Of a DNA stretch of 42,377 nucleotides, positions 34,621 through 41,816 are shown piece after piece. Where the stretch lies: contig CACPOX010000010.1 in assembly GCA_902635665.1 (NCBI GenBank), positions 1 to 42,377 on the forward strand, read 5' to 3'. A model generated the notes under the pieces. The model was not told where the DNA came from, searched no databases, and saw only the letters and a list, made by a program, of their open reading frames with translations. Position 1 is the stretch's first letter; every line of letters starts with the position of its first letter. Both the position numbers and the translations under genes were made by a program. Origin of the DNA: an uncultured Pelagibacteraceae bacterium (GTDB taxonomy: Bacteria; Pseudomonadota; Alphaproteobacteria; Pelagibacterales; Pelagibacteraceae).

Positions 34621-34682
34621 TTAATTTCTCTCCTCTTAGTTAGTTAAATTATCTATTTAAATATATTTAAGCCTAATTAAGT

Positions 34683-34693
34683 TTCCGACGGAA
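34683..34693. promoter_or_regulatory. Palindrome TTCCGaCGGAA in the dctP/aldehyde dehydrogenase spacer
   Basis: A perfect 5-bp-arm dyad with a central A, relatively GC-rich for this DNA, 62 bases upstream of the dctP start. It looks like a repressor operator, but no regulator gene is next to it and I cannot assign a family. Confidence 0.4.
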
Positions 34694-34711
34694 GTACACA
34701 GAAAAAAAAAC

Positions 34712-34858
34712 TTGTCCAACCAAAATGGGATTGCAATTAAGAGTTGTATTAAGAATATCATAGTTAATCTATTTATTTTAGTCTCAAGGTGTCTTAGATT
34801 AAATTTAAAAAATAAAAAAATTAAAATTTATAGGAAAAAATTTATGAGCTCAGGTAAC
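34712..34858 (+). promoter_or_regulatory. Leader of the aldehyde dehydrogenase gene, homologous to the aminotransferase leader
   Basis: Positions 34742-34858 match the minus strand of 27741-27837, with 24 identical bases at 34761-34784 and renewed identity around AAATTTAAAAA, TTTATAG and through ATGAGCTCAG. An inverted pair TTAATCTA (34764-34771) / TAGATTAA (34795-34802) could fold this leader. Just upstream, CAACC-AAAATG-GGATTG at 34717-34733 resembles the dyad in the other leader. Confidence 0.75.
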
Positions 34859-36331
34859 AAATACAAAATAATAGCTAGTAAAATTAAATTTGAAGGGAGA
34901 GCATTTATTAATGGTAAATATGTAAATGCTATTGATGGTAAAAAATTTGAAACAATCAATCCCGCAACTGGTAAAAAACTTTGTGTTGTTGCAAAATGTA
35001 ATCATAAAGATGTGGATTTAGCAGTTAAAGTTTCAAGGAAAGCTTTTAATAGTGGAATTTGGTCTAGAAGTGCACCTGAATATAGAAAAGAAGTTTTATT
35101 AAAATTTGCTGAATTACTTAGAAAACATGGTGATGAAAATTCAGTTTTAGAATCTATAGATACAGGCAAACTTATCACCGATTGTATTAATGAAGTTGCA
35201 AATGATGCCCCAATGCATTTTCAATGGTATGGAGAATTAATTGATAAAGTATTTGGAAAAATTGGTCCAACAGAACCTTCTATTACTAGTTTGATTGTTA
35301 AAGAGCCAATTGGAGTTGTTGCTGGAATTGTTCCTTGGAACTTTCCTTTAATGATGGCGGTATGGAAAATGGCACCAGCTCTTGCAGCTGGTTGTTCAGT
35401 AATAATTAAGCCTGCAGAGGACACACCTCTTACAGCAATTAGAGTTGCTCAAATTGGAAAAGAAGCTGGGATACCAGATGGAGTTTTGAATGTACTTCCA
35501 GGTTATGGTGATGTAGGTGAAGCTTTAGGTCGACACAAAGATGTTGATGCAGTTTCTTTCACAGGTTCAACTGAAGTAGGTGGTTATTTTTTAAAATACT
35601 CAAGTGAAAGTAATTTAAAACCTGTTGCATTAGAGATGGGAGGAAAAAGTCCATTTATAGTTTTAGAGGATGCTAAAATTACTGATGATTTAATAGATAA
35701 TGCTATGAATTCTGCATTTTGGAACGGTGGTCAGAACTGTTCAGCAAATATGAGACAGATAGTTCATAAAAAAGTAAAAGATGAATTTTTAGATAAAATT
35801 ATTAAAAAAGTTAAAAAATTAAAAGTGGGAGATCCATTAGATCTAAAATCGAACATGGGATCTATGATTTCAAAAGGACATTTACAAACTGTTGATGGAT
35901 ATATCCAAACAGGAATCGATGAAGGGGCAAAACTTTTATATGGAGGAGTTTCAGATAATAAGCAAAAAGGTTTCTATGCAAAACCAACTTTATTTGATGG
36001 ATTAAAAGAAAATATGACCATCGCTCAGGAAGAAATATTTGGACCGGTACTCGGTGTTTTAACGGTTAAAAATGATGAAGAAGCTTTAAAAATTGCTAGT
36101 AATTCTAAATATGGATTACATGCAAGTGTATTTACTCAAGATATAAATAGAGCATTTCATTTAGCTAAAAGCTTACCTTGTGGAACTGTGTCAGTGAATA
36201 CTTTTTCTGAAGGAGATATTAAAACTCCTTTCGGGGGATATAAACAATCTGGTTCACTAAGTAGAGATCAAGGTACTGAAGCTTTAAATTCATTTCTTCA
36301 AACAAAAACAATCTGGATAAGTCATAATTAA
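34844..36331 (+). CDS. NAD(P)-dependent aldehyde dehydrogenase
   Basis: A 495-residue ALDH-superfamily enzyme of the betaine-aldehyde / gamma-aminobutyraldehyde group. Catalytic C299 (GGQNCSANMR), general base E264 (LEMGGKSP), oxyanion N166 (VPWNFP) and K189 are all present. I chose the ATG at 34844, which has AGGAAA 6 bases upstream; the longer frame would add 44 residues foreign to the family. The next gene, an epoxide hydrolase, begins 3 bases after the stop. Because its leader is a copy of that of the aminotransferase, it may oxidise an aldehyde from that enzyme, such as sulfoacetaldehyde. That is only inference. Confidence 0.85.
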   Translation: MSSGNKYKIIASKIKFEGRAFINGKYVNAIDGKKFETINPATGKKLCVVAKCNHKDVDLAVKVSRKAFNSGIWSRSAPEYRKEVLLKFAELLRKHGDENSVLESIDTGKLITDCINEVANDAPMHFQWYGELIDKVFGKIGPTEPSITSLIVKEPIGVVAGIVPWNFPLMMAVWKMAPALAAGCSVIIKPAEDTPLTAIRVAQIGKEAGIPDGVLNVLPGYGDVGEALGRHKDVDAVSFTGSTEVGGYFLKYSSESNLKPVALEMGGKSPFIVLEDAKITDDLIDNAMNSAFWNGGQNCSANMRQIVHKKVKDEFLDKIIKKVKKLKVGDPLDLKSNMGSMISKGHLQTVDGYIQTGIDEGAKLLYGGVSDNKQKGFYAKPTLFDGLKENMTIAQEEIFGPVLGVLTVKNDEEALKIASNSKYGLHASVFTQDINRAFHLAKSLPCGTVSVNTFSEGDIKTPFGGYKQSGSLSRDQGTEALNSFLQTKTIWISHN

Positions 36332-36334
36332 TTG

Positions 36335-37489
36335 ATGATCAAACCATACAAGATAAGTGTACCTATAAGTACACTCAATAATATTAATAAAAAAATAAAG
36401 GCCTATCCATGGAAGATGATGCAAAATGTAAATGGATGGGAATATGGAACTAATTATAATTTTCTAAAAAAAATATCTGAATATTGGGTTTCAAAATATA
36501 ATTGGAAAAAATTTGAAAACAAAATTAATTCTTTTAAAAACTATAAGACTAATGTTGATGGTATAAATCTACATTTTATAATTGAGAAGAGTAAAAACCC
36601 TAAATCAAGACCACTATTACTTTTGCACGGATGGCCGGGTAGTGTAATTGAATTTTTTGACATCATTCCAAGACTTGCTCATCCTGAAAAATTTGGTGGA
36701 AAAATTGAGGATGGATTTGATGTAATTGTTCCTTCATTACCAGGATTTGGTTTTTCAACGCCTATTAAAAAAGCTTTAGGTCCTAGAAAGATTGGCAAAA
36801 TACTCAATAAATTTATGATCAAAAGCTTAGGTTATAAAAATTATGTTGTACAAGGTGGAGATTGGGGAGCAACTATTGCATCATGGATTGGTTTTGATAG
36901 TGCAAAAAATTGTAAAGGAATTCATATTAATTGTTTACCGATTAGACATCCCAAAGGGCCAAAAAATATAAAAGAAAAAAAATGGCAAAAAAAGTTTAAT
37001 TTTGATCAAATAATGCAGGAAGGATACAGAACTCAACAAGCTACAAAACCTCAAACCTTATCTTATGCAATGATAGATAGTCCGGTAGGAACTGCAGCAT
37101 GGATTTTAGAAAAATTTCATGGATGGTCAGATCTGAAAACGGGTAGAATAGAAAAAACATATTCAAAAGATGAATTAATATCAAATATAATGATCTACAT
37201 AATTACCAAAAGTTTTAATACTTCTGCTTGGATATATTTTGGAAGAAGAAAGGAAGGTGGTCGATCTTTCCCCAAAAATTTCAAAAAAATAAAAGTCCCT
37301 ACTGCAATAGCGGAATTTCCAAAAGAAATGCTTGAATGGCCTCCTAAATCATACGTAAACAGAATTTTTAACATAAAAAGATGGAAAAAATTTTCAAGAG
37401 GTGGTCATTTTGCAGCTTTAGAGGTTCCAAATTTATTAATAAATGATATTAAGAATTTTTTTAATAAAGACATAAAAATATTCAAATAA
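36335..37489 (+). CDS. Epoxide hydrolase (microsomal type, alpha/beta-hydrolase)
   Basis: A 384-residue protein. Residues 1-110 are the EHN domain that precedes the hydrolase core in EPHX1-like enzymes (KPYKISVPISTLNNI, ...YWVSKYNWKKFENKIN). The oxyanion motif is HGWPGS (98-103), the nucleophile D176 sits in VQGGDWGATIASW, and the late histidine is in SRGGHFAALEVP. It would open an epoxide to a diol through an ester intermediate. I use the ATG at 36335; the TTG one codon earlier is less likely. It lies between an aldehyde dehydrogenase and an Ldh2-type dehydrogenase in a tight operon, suggesting a catabolic route for an unknown compound. Confidence 0.88.
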   Translation: MIKPYKISVPISTLNNINKKIKAYPWKMMQNVNGWEYGTNYNFLKKISEYWVSKYNWKKFENKINSFKNYKTNVDGINLHFIIEKSKNPKSRPLLLLHGWPGSVIEFFDIIPRLAHPEKFGGKIEDGFDVIVPSLPGFGFSTPIKKALGPRKIGKILNKFMIKSLGYKNYVVQGGDWGATIASWIGFDSAKNCKGIHINCLPIRHPKGPKNIKEKKWQKKFNFDQIMQEGYRTQQATKPQTLSYAMIDSPVGTAAWILEKFHGWSDLKTGRIEKTYSKDELISNIMIYIITKSFNTSAWIYFGRRKEGGRSFPKNFKKIKVPTAIAEFPKEMLEWPPKSYVNRIFNIKRWKKFSRGGHFAALEVPNLLINDIKNFFNKDIKIFK

Positions 37490-38494
37490 GTGAAAACACC
37501 TCTTTTAAAAAAACAAATTGTTAAGATTTTTCAAAAATATGGTTTAAGTAAAGATCATGCTTTAATTTCTGCTAATGCATTAATCAATGCTGAATTAGTT
37601 GGTGCATATGGACATGGTTTATCAAGACTTAAAATGTACTGTGATAGAATTTCAAAAAAAGTAATTAATCCAAAACCAAAAATTAAAATTAAAAAAATAT
37701 CTTCATCTATTTCACATATAGATGCAAAAAATAGTATTGGTTTTGTTGCTGCAGATCTAGGAATTAAAACTGCAATCAAGCATGCACAAAATAGTGGTAT
37801 AGGAATGGTAGCAGTTAAAAATAGTGGTCACTATGGTTTGTCTGGTTATTACGCAGAACAAGCAGTAAAGAAAAATTTAATTACAATGATCTATACAAAT
37901 GCTCCACCTGCAGTTGCTCCACATGGTGCTTTAAAATCTTTATTTGGAACAAATCCAATTTGTTTTGGATCCCCTACTGGTTCTAAAATTCCTTTTATTT
38001 TAGACACATCAATTTCAGTAATTAACAGAGGTAAAATTAGAGTTGCTGTAAGAAATAATCAATCAATTCCTACGGGAGTTGCTTTAGATAAATTTGGCAA
38101 ACCAACTACTAATGCAAAAAAAGCATTAGCCGGAGTTCAATTACCAATTGCAGGCTTTAGAGGATCGGGACTTGCCTGGATGGTAGATATTTTAAGCGGA
38201 GTTTTGACTGGAGGAAATCATGCAGGAAGAGTTAAGGATCCATTTGATGATTTTTCAGGCCCACAAAATATTGGTCATTTATTTATAACTTTTAAAGCAA
38301 ATTTATTTCAAAAAAATTATAATCAACGAATTAAAGATAATATTAAATCAATAAAAAAACTTCCTAAGATTAAAGGAGTTAAAGAAATAATGTATCCAGG
38401 ACAAAATAAATATAACCGGTATAAAAATAACTCAAAAAAAGAAATTTCTATACCGGATATGATTAAAAAAGATTTGGAAACGTTAATAAGTTAA
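37490..38494 (+). CDS. Malate/L-lactate dehydrogenase family (Ldh2) oxidoreductase
   Basis: A 334-residue enzyme of the Ldh2/MDH2 family, not the classical Rossmann LDH. Conserved features are H42 in GAYGHGLSRL, the catalytic H114 in VKNSGHYGLSGYYAEQA, FGTNPICFGSP, LDTSISVINRGKI and GKPTTNAKKAL. Members act on 2-hydroxy or imino acids: sulfolactate, ureidoglycolate, diketogulonate, piperideine carboxylate. The substrate is open. It starts with GTG directly after the epoxide hydrolase stop (TAAGTG), so translation is coupled. The end overlaps the convergent small protein gene by 12 bases. Confidence 0.85.
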   Translation: MKTPLLKKQIVKIFQKYGLSKDHALISANALINAELVGAYGHGLSRLKMYCDRISKKVINPKPKIKIKKISSSISHIDAKNSIGFVAADLGIKTAIKHAQNSGIGMVAVKNSGHYGLSGYYAEQAVKKNLITMIYTNAPPAVAPHGALKSLFGTNPICFGSPTGSKIPFILDTSISVINRGKIRVAVRNNQSIPTGVALDKFGKPTTNAKKALAGVQLPIAGFRGSGLAWMVDILSGVLTGGNHAGRVKDPFDDFSGPQNIGHLFITFKANLFQKNYNQRIKDNIKSIKKLPKIKGVKEIMYPGQNKYNRYKNNSKKEISIPDMIKKDLETLIS

Positions 38495-38680
38495 CATCGT
38501 TAGAGCACCCAAAGAAACGATAACGGATGATAAAATTATTGTTCGTTTAACTTTTTCCTTCTTCTTTTCCTCTAGAAGTCTTTGCTTTAGAACATCCACG
38601 TTAACCCTTTTAGGAGTTTCAACATATTGAGAGGGGGTCTCTACAATCTCGGATGTTCTATTTAAGCTTTCTGTACTCAT
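38483..38680 (-). CDS. Small tail-anchored membrane protein
   Basis: A 65-residue protein with a polar N-terminal half, a basic helix RVNVDVLKQRLLEEKKKEKV (residues 25-44) and one C-terminal membrane segment to the end. Size and order of parts match the 71-residue protein at 20.7 kb, and both share the run VN..LL..R followed by lysine-rich sequence and IIxS. It may be a membrane-anchored helix that binds a partner or nucleic acid; nothing more can be said. It is divergent from the two-HTH regulator gene. Confidence 0.6.
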   Translation of the reverse strand: MSTESLNRTSEIVETPSQYVETPKRVNVDVLKQRLLEEKKKEKVKRTIILSSVIVSLGALTMLTY

Positions 38681-38769
38681 ATTTCGTTTATAAGTTTAAT
38701 TTTAATCATTATTAGTTCATTTTTTACACACTAGGGTTGTCCAAAATGGGTTGACTCTGATATCGCTTT

Positions 38770-38803
38770 TGTTCATATTGGGTTTTTTTTTAAAATATGA
38801 ACA
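38770..38803 (+). promoter_or_regulatory. Inverted repeat enclosing the start codon of the two-HTH regulator gene
   Basis: TGTTCATATT (38770-38779) and AATATGAACA (38794-38803) are a perfect 10-bp inverted repeat with a T-rich 14-base loop. The ATG at 38797-38799 lies inside the second arm. As RNA it would hide the start codon; as DNA it may be an operator bound by the regulator itself. A partial further copy, GAACATATT, occurs at 38821-38829 inside the gene. Confidence 0.7.
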
Positions 38804-39759
38804 CTTTACCGAGTATATCTGAACATATTAATGAGAAGGTAATCAATAAAGTAATTAAAGATAATTTTGCCGCACTGGCACCCTCTTATTTTACTTTAAC
38901 AAGCAACTGGTTTGTAAGAGCCTATGATCATTATAAAGACATAGATAAGTTTGTCCTCATTATATATTTGATACATCAAGGTCTTGTATATTTCAGGCAA
39001 AATGGGATAAAAATTGATTACGACACATTTTATAGGGATAAATCAATCGAAATTGATAAAATTAATATTTCAGATATTTCAAAAGATCTAGGTGTTCCAA
39101 AAGAAAGTATTAGAAGAAAAGTTTTAGAACTAGAAAAACAAAGAATAATTAAAAGAATTGGTAAGAAAATATTTGTTGTTCGAGATACCCTTTACTCAGC
39201 TAAAGCGGTCGAAACTCTTACTGAGGTTGCAAATATCTTGTATGAATTTAATAAAATTTTAAAAAAAGAAAAATTAGTAACTGAAGTTTATTCTCTTAAA
39301 GAGATAATATTAGCAATAAAAGAAAATTTTTCTTACTGCTTGTATCAATTTAATAAATTTTGGTTTATTTTTATCAAAAGATGGAGAGAAGAATTAAAAG
39401 ATTTAGAAATTTTTTCAATCGGCATGGTTGTGCTAATAAATACAATTAAAAATCCAAAATTTACTCCAAAAAAAACACATTTAAATTCATATAGAAAAGA
39501 GATTCAGGGATCAGATAAAAGAGGAGTTAATGCCATGTCAATTTCTGAGATCACTGGTATTCCAAGACCTACAGTTGTTAGAAAACTAAAATATTTAATT
39601 GATAAAAAATTTCTTCATATAAATGATAAAAAATTAATTTCATACAACGCTAAAGATAGTGCTTTTGTAACAACAAAGGGAATGGTGAATAAAAATATGC
39701 TTAGCTTAAGCCATTTTATTTATAAAGTTTTTAATCAAATAAGAATAATCAATACTTAA
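38797..39759 (+). CDS. DNA-binding regulator with two helix-turn-helix domains
   Basis: A 320-residue soluble protein. Residues 91-120 (ISDISKDLGVPKESIRRKVLELEKQRIIKR) and 247-275 (MSISEITGIPRPTVVRKLKYLIDKKFLHI) are both winged-helix type HTH units with a clear turn and recognition helix. The N-terminal part (30-80) and the middle (140-230) are helical with aromatic patches and might bind a ligand or partner. I recognise no named family. Tandem HTH in one chain would let a monomer bind a two-site operator. The ATG sits within a perfect inverted repeat, suggesting self-control. The end overlaps the transporter gene on the other strand by 4 bases. Confidence 0.75.
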   Translation: MNTLPSISEHINEKVINKVIKDNFAALAPSYFTLTSNWFVRAYDHYKDIDKFVLIIYLIHQGLVYFRQNGIKIDYDTFYRDKSIEIDKINISDISKDLGVPKESIRRKVLELEKQRIIKRIGKKIFVVRDTLYSAKAVETLTEVANILYEFNKILKKEKLVTEVYSLKEIILAIKENFSYCLYQFNKFWFIFIKRWREELKDLEIFSIGMVVLINTIKNPKFTPKKTHLNSYRKEIQGSDKRGVNAMSISEITGIPRPTVVRKLKYLIDKKFLHINDKKLISYNAKDSAFVTTKGMVNKNMLSLSHFIYKVFNQIRIINT

Positions 39760-40607
39760 TTAGACTTTCTTAAAATAAAAATAAATATAAATCCAGTTAT
39801 ATACATGATTAGTGCATAAGCAGCTGTTGGTATTGCATATAATATATCAGTACCAAATATTTGTGTAGAAACGAATATAGCTAAAGTACCATTTTGTAAT
39901 CCACATTCTAAGGCAATACACCTCATTTGTTTAACTCCTGAGGCAAATACTTTTGCAATGTAATATGCAATAACCATCATCGATACATTTAATATTAAAG
40001 TAATTAAACCAGCTTGCATTATAAAACTAATTAAATTTTCTCTTTCTTCATAAAACGCTGCGAAGAAGAAAATTACAAATAAAACAATATTAAGCTTGTT
40101 AAATATTCCAACTTTAGATGCTATAAAATTTTCAGCAACTTTTCTGATGATCATTCCTAAAATTACAGGTACCGTTACAACTAAAAACATTTTTAGTGCT
40201 ATTCCTGTCATTGAAATATTTTGAGAAAATTCTGTTATCCCTAAAATGTCTGCGGATGTAAAGATTATTAAAGGAACTGTAATTATACTTAATAAACTAA
40301 TTACAGCTGTTAAAGATATTGATAATGCAACATCTCCATCAGCAAATTTTGTCATAATATTAGATGTAACTCCACCTGGAGCTGCAGCTATGATCATGAC
40401 TCCTATTGCTATTTCTGGCGGTGCTCTAAAAATTAAAATTAATATGTATGCTACAATTGGAAGAATTATTAATTGAGAAATAAAACCAACTATAAAATCT
40501 TTTGGTGTTTTTAATACTCTGCCAAAATCTTCTAGTTTTAATCCTAGGCCTAAGCCTAACATAATCAAAGCCAATATGATTGGCGCTATCTTAGTTACTA
40601 TTTCCAA
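39756..40607 (-). CDS. Bile acid:sodium symporter (BASS/SBF) family transporter
   Basis: A 283-residue membrane protein with about nine hydrophobic segments. IIAAAPGGVTSNIMTKFADGDVALSISLT is the crossing-helix motif of the family, with CGLQNGTLAIFVSTQIF the second. Bacterial members carry organic acids such as pantoate, pyruvate or steroid acids with sodium, so the ligand is open. I chose a TTG start at 40607 because a strong GGAG site lies 5 bases before it within a G-rich stretch rare in this DNA. A TTG at 40637 would give ten more residues. It is convergent with the two-HTH regulator gene. Confidence 0.82.
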   Translation of the reverse strand: MEIVTKIAPIILALIMLGLGLGLKLEDFGRVLKTPKDFIVGFISQLIILPIVAYILILIFRAPPEIAIGVMIIAAAPGGVTSNIMTKFADGDVALSISLTAVISLLSIITVPLIIFTSADILGITEFSQNISMTGIALKMFLVVTVPVILGMIIRKVAENFIASKVGIFNKLNIVLFVIFFFAAFYEERENLISFIMQAGLITLILNVSMMVIAYYIAKVFASGVKQMRCIALECGLQNGTLAIFVSTQIFGTDILYAIPTAAYALIMYITGFIFIFILRKSN

Positions 40608-40766
40608 ATCTTCTCCCTCCCCCTCAAGAAAGAACAATTAACTATATATCATTTAATAAGATAAATAAATTTTAAACCTATAAGTGAATATCTAAATAAA
40701 ATAGTAACATTTTCCTGTATTTCATAATAAGTTTTTTAGAATAAATATAAACTTAGAGAGGAAATA

Positions 40767-41804
40767 ATGAAAAATCTTATTAAGATAGCATCTATTGTCC
40801 TTCTTTTTTCAATTACATTGTTTGGTCTTACAAACAAAGCTTCTGCTGCAAAATTAACTTTATATTGCAGTGTAGAAATCGATGTTTGTGAAATGCTTGA
40901 GCAAGCTTATGAAAAAGAAACAGGCACAAAAGTTGCGATGACAAGAGCAAGTAGTGGTGAAACTTTTGCGAAAATTAAAGCAGAAGGGTCTAATCCAAAA
41001 GGAGACGTTTGGTTTGGTGGAACAGGTGATCCACACTTAACAGCTGCTCAGGAAAATTTAACAGAGAAATATAAATCAAAACATTTTGATGATTTATTAC
41101 CTGCAGCACAAAACCAAGCAAAAAATGCTGACTATAAATCTGTCGGGATTTATGTTGGTGCATTAGGTTTTGGATACAACAAAGATCTTTTAGCTAAAAA
41201 AGGTCTTCCGGCTCCAAAATCATGGATGGACTTAACAAAACCTATTTATAAAGGTGAAATCCAAGTAGCAAATCCTAATTCATCTGGAACTGCTTACACA
41301 ACTTTAGCTACAATTCTTCAAATTTTTGGAGAAGATAAAGGTTGGGATTACATGAAAAAACTTCATGCAAATATAAATACTTATACAAAATCTGGTTCTG
41401 CTCCAATTAAAGCGACTGGAAGAGGCGAAAACTTAATTGGTATTTGTTTCCAACACGATGGTGTTAAACAAACTAAAAAAGGTTTACCTGTTGTAACAGT
41501 ATCTCCAGCTGAAGGAACTGGTTATGAAGTTGGATCAATGAGTATTATTGCTGGTGCAAGAAATATGAAGGAAGCTAAGAAGTTTTATGACTGGGCATTA
41601 AGTCCTGCAATACAAACTATGGTTTTCACTTCAGGAAAATCTTTGCAAGTACCATCAAATACCAAAGCAAAAGCTGATCCTGATGCTCCAGATTTATCTA
41701 CAATCAACTTGATTGATTACAATTTTAAAGTTTATGGAGATAAAAGTACTAGAGCGAGCCTGTTATCCAAGTGGGATAACGATGTATCTGTAATTCCTAG
41801 ATAA
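40767..41804 (+). CDS. ABC transporter substrate-binding protein, ferric iron / phosphonate type (AfuA-like)
   Basis: A 345-residue periplasmic protein with a signal peptide (1-27, ending KASAAK). LTLYCSVEIDVCEMLEQAYEKETGTKVAMTRASSGETFAKI starts the mature part. KGDVWFGGTGDPH, GIYVGALGFGYN, IQVANPNSSGTAYTTLATILQ and GTGYEVGSMSIIAGARN follow the family 1/6 binding proteins annotated for iron(III) or 2-aminoethylphosphonate. The paired tyrosines of classic FbpA are not evident, so iron is not certain. A strong AGAGAGGA site precedes the ATG. The permease gene begins 12 bases after the stop. Confidence 0.82.
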   Translation: MKNLIKIASIVLLFSITLFGLTNKASAAKLTLYCSVEIDVCEMLEQAYEKETGTKVAMTRASSGETFAKIKAEGSNPKGDVWFGGTGDPHLTAAQENLTEKYKSKHFDDLLPAAQNQAKNADYKSVGIYVGALGFGYNKDLLAKKGLPAPKSWMDLTKPIYKGEIQVANPNSSGTAYTTLATILQIFGEDKGWDYMKKLHANINTYTKSGSAPIKATGRGENLIGICFQHDGVKQTKKGLPVVTVSPAEGTGYEVGSMSIIAGARNMKEAKKFYDWALSPAIQTMVFTSGKSLQVPSNTKAKADPDAPDLSTINLIDYNFKVYGDKSTRASLLSKWDNDVSVIPR

Positions 41805-41816
41805 TTTTAGGAATTA
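41791..41816 (+). promoter_or_regulatory. Hairpin covering the binding-protein stop and the permease ribosome site
   Basis: TAATTCCTA (41791-41799) and TAGGAATTA (41808-41816) are a perfect 9-bp inverted repeat. The stop codon (41802-41804) is in the loop, and the second arm holds AGGA, the likely Shine-Dalgarno site of the permease whose ATG follows at 41817. Ribosomes ending the binding-protein gene would melt the hairpin, coupling the two at low ratio. Confidence 0.7.

Noticed and set aside
34712-34843. A TTG-started N-terminal extension of 44 residues for the aldehyde dehydrogenase
   Set aside because: The extension is foreign to the family, the ATG at 34844 has a good ribosome site, and the upstream DNA matches the non-coding leader of the aminotransferase gene.
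41762-41780. Inverted repeat GTTATCC / GGATAAC as a separate regulatory site
   Set aside because: It lies inside the coding end of the binding-protein gene and may simply reflect the codons for the Leu-Ser-Lys-Trp-Asp-Asn stretch; kept only as a note to the downstream hairpin.
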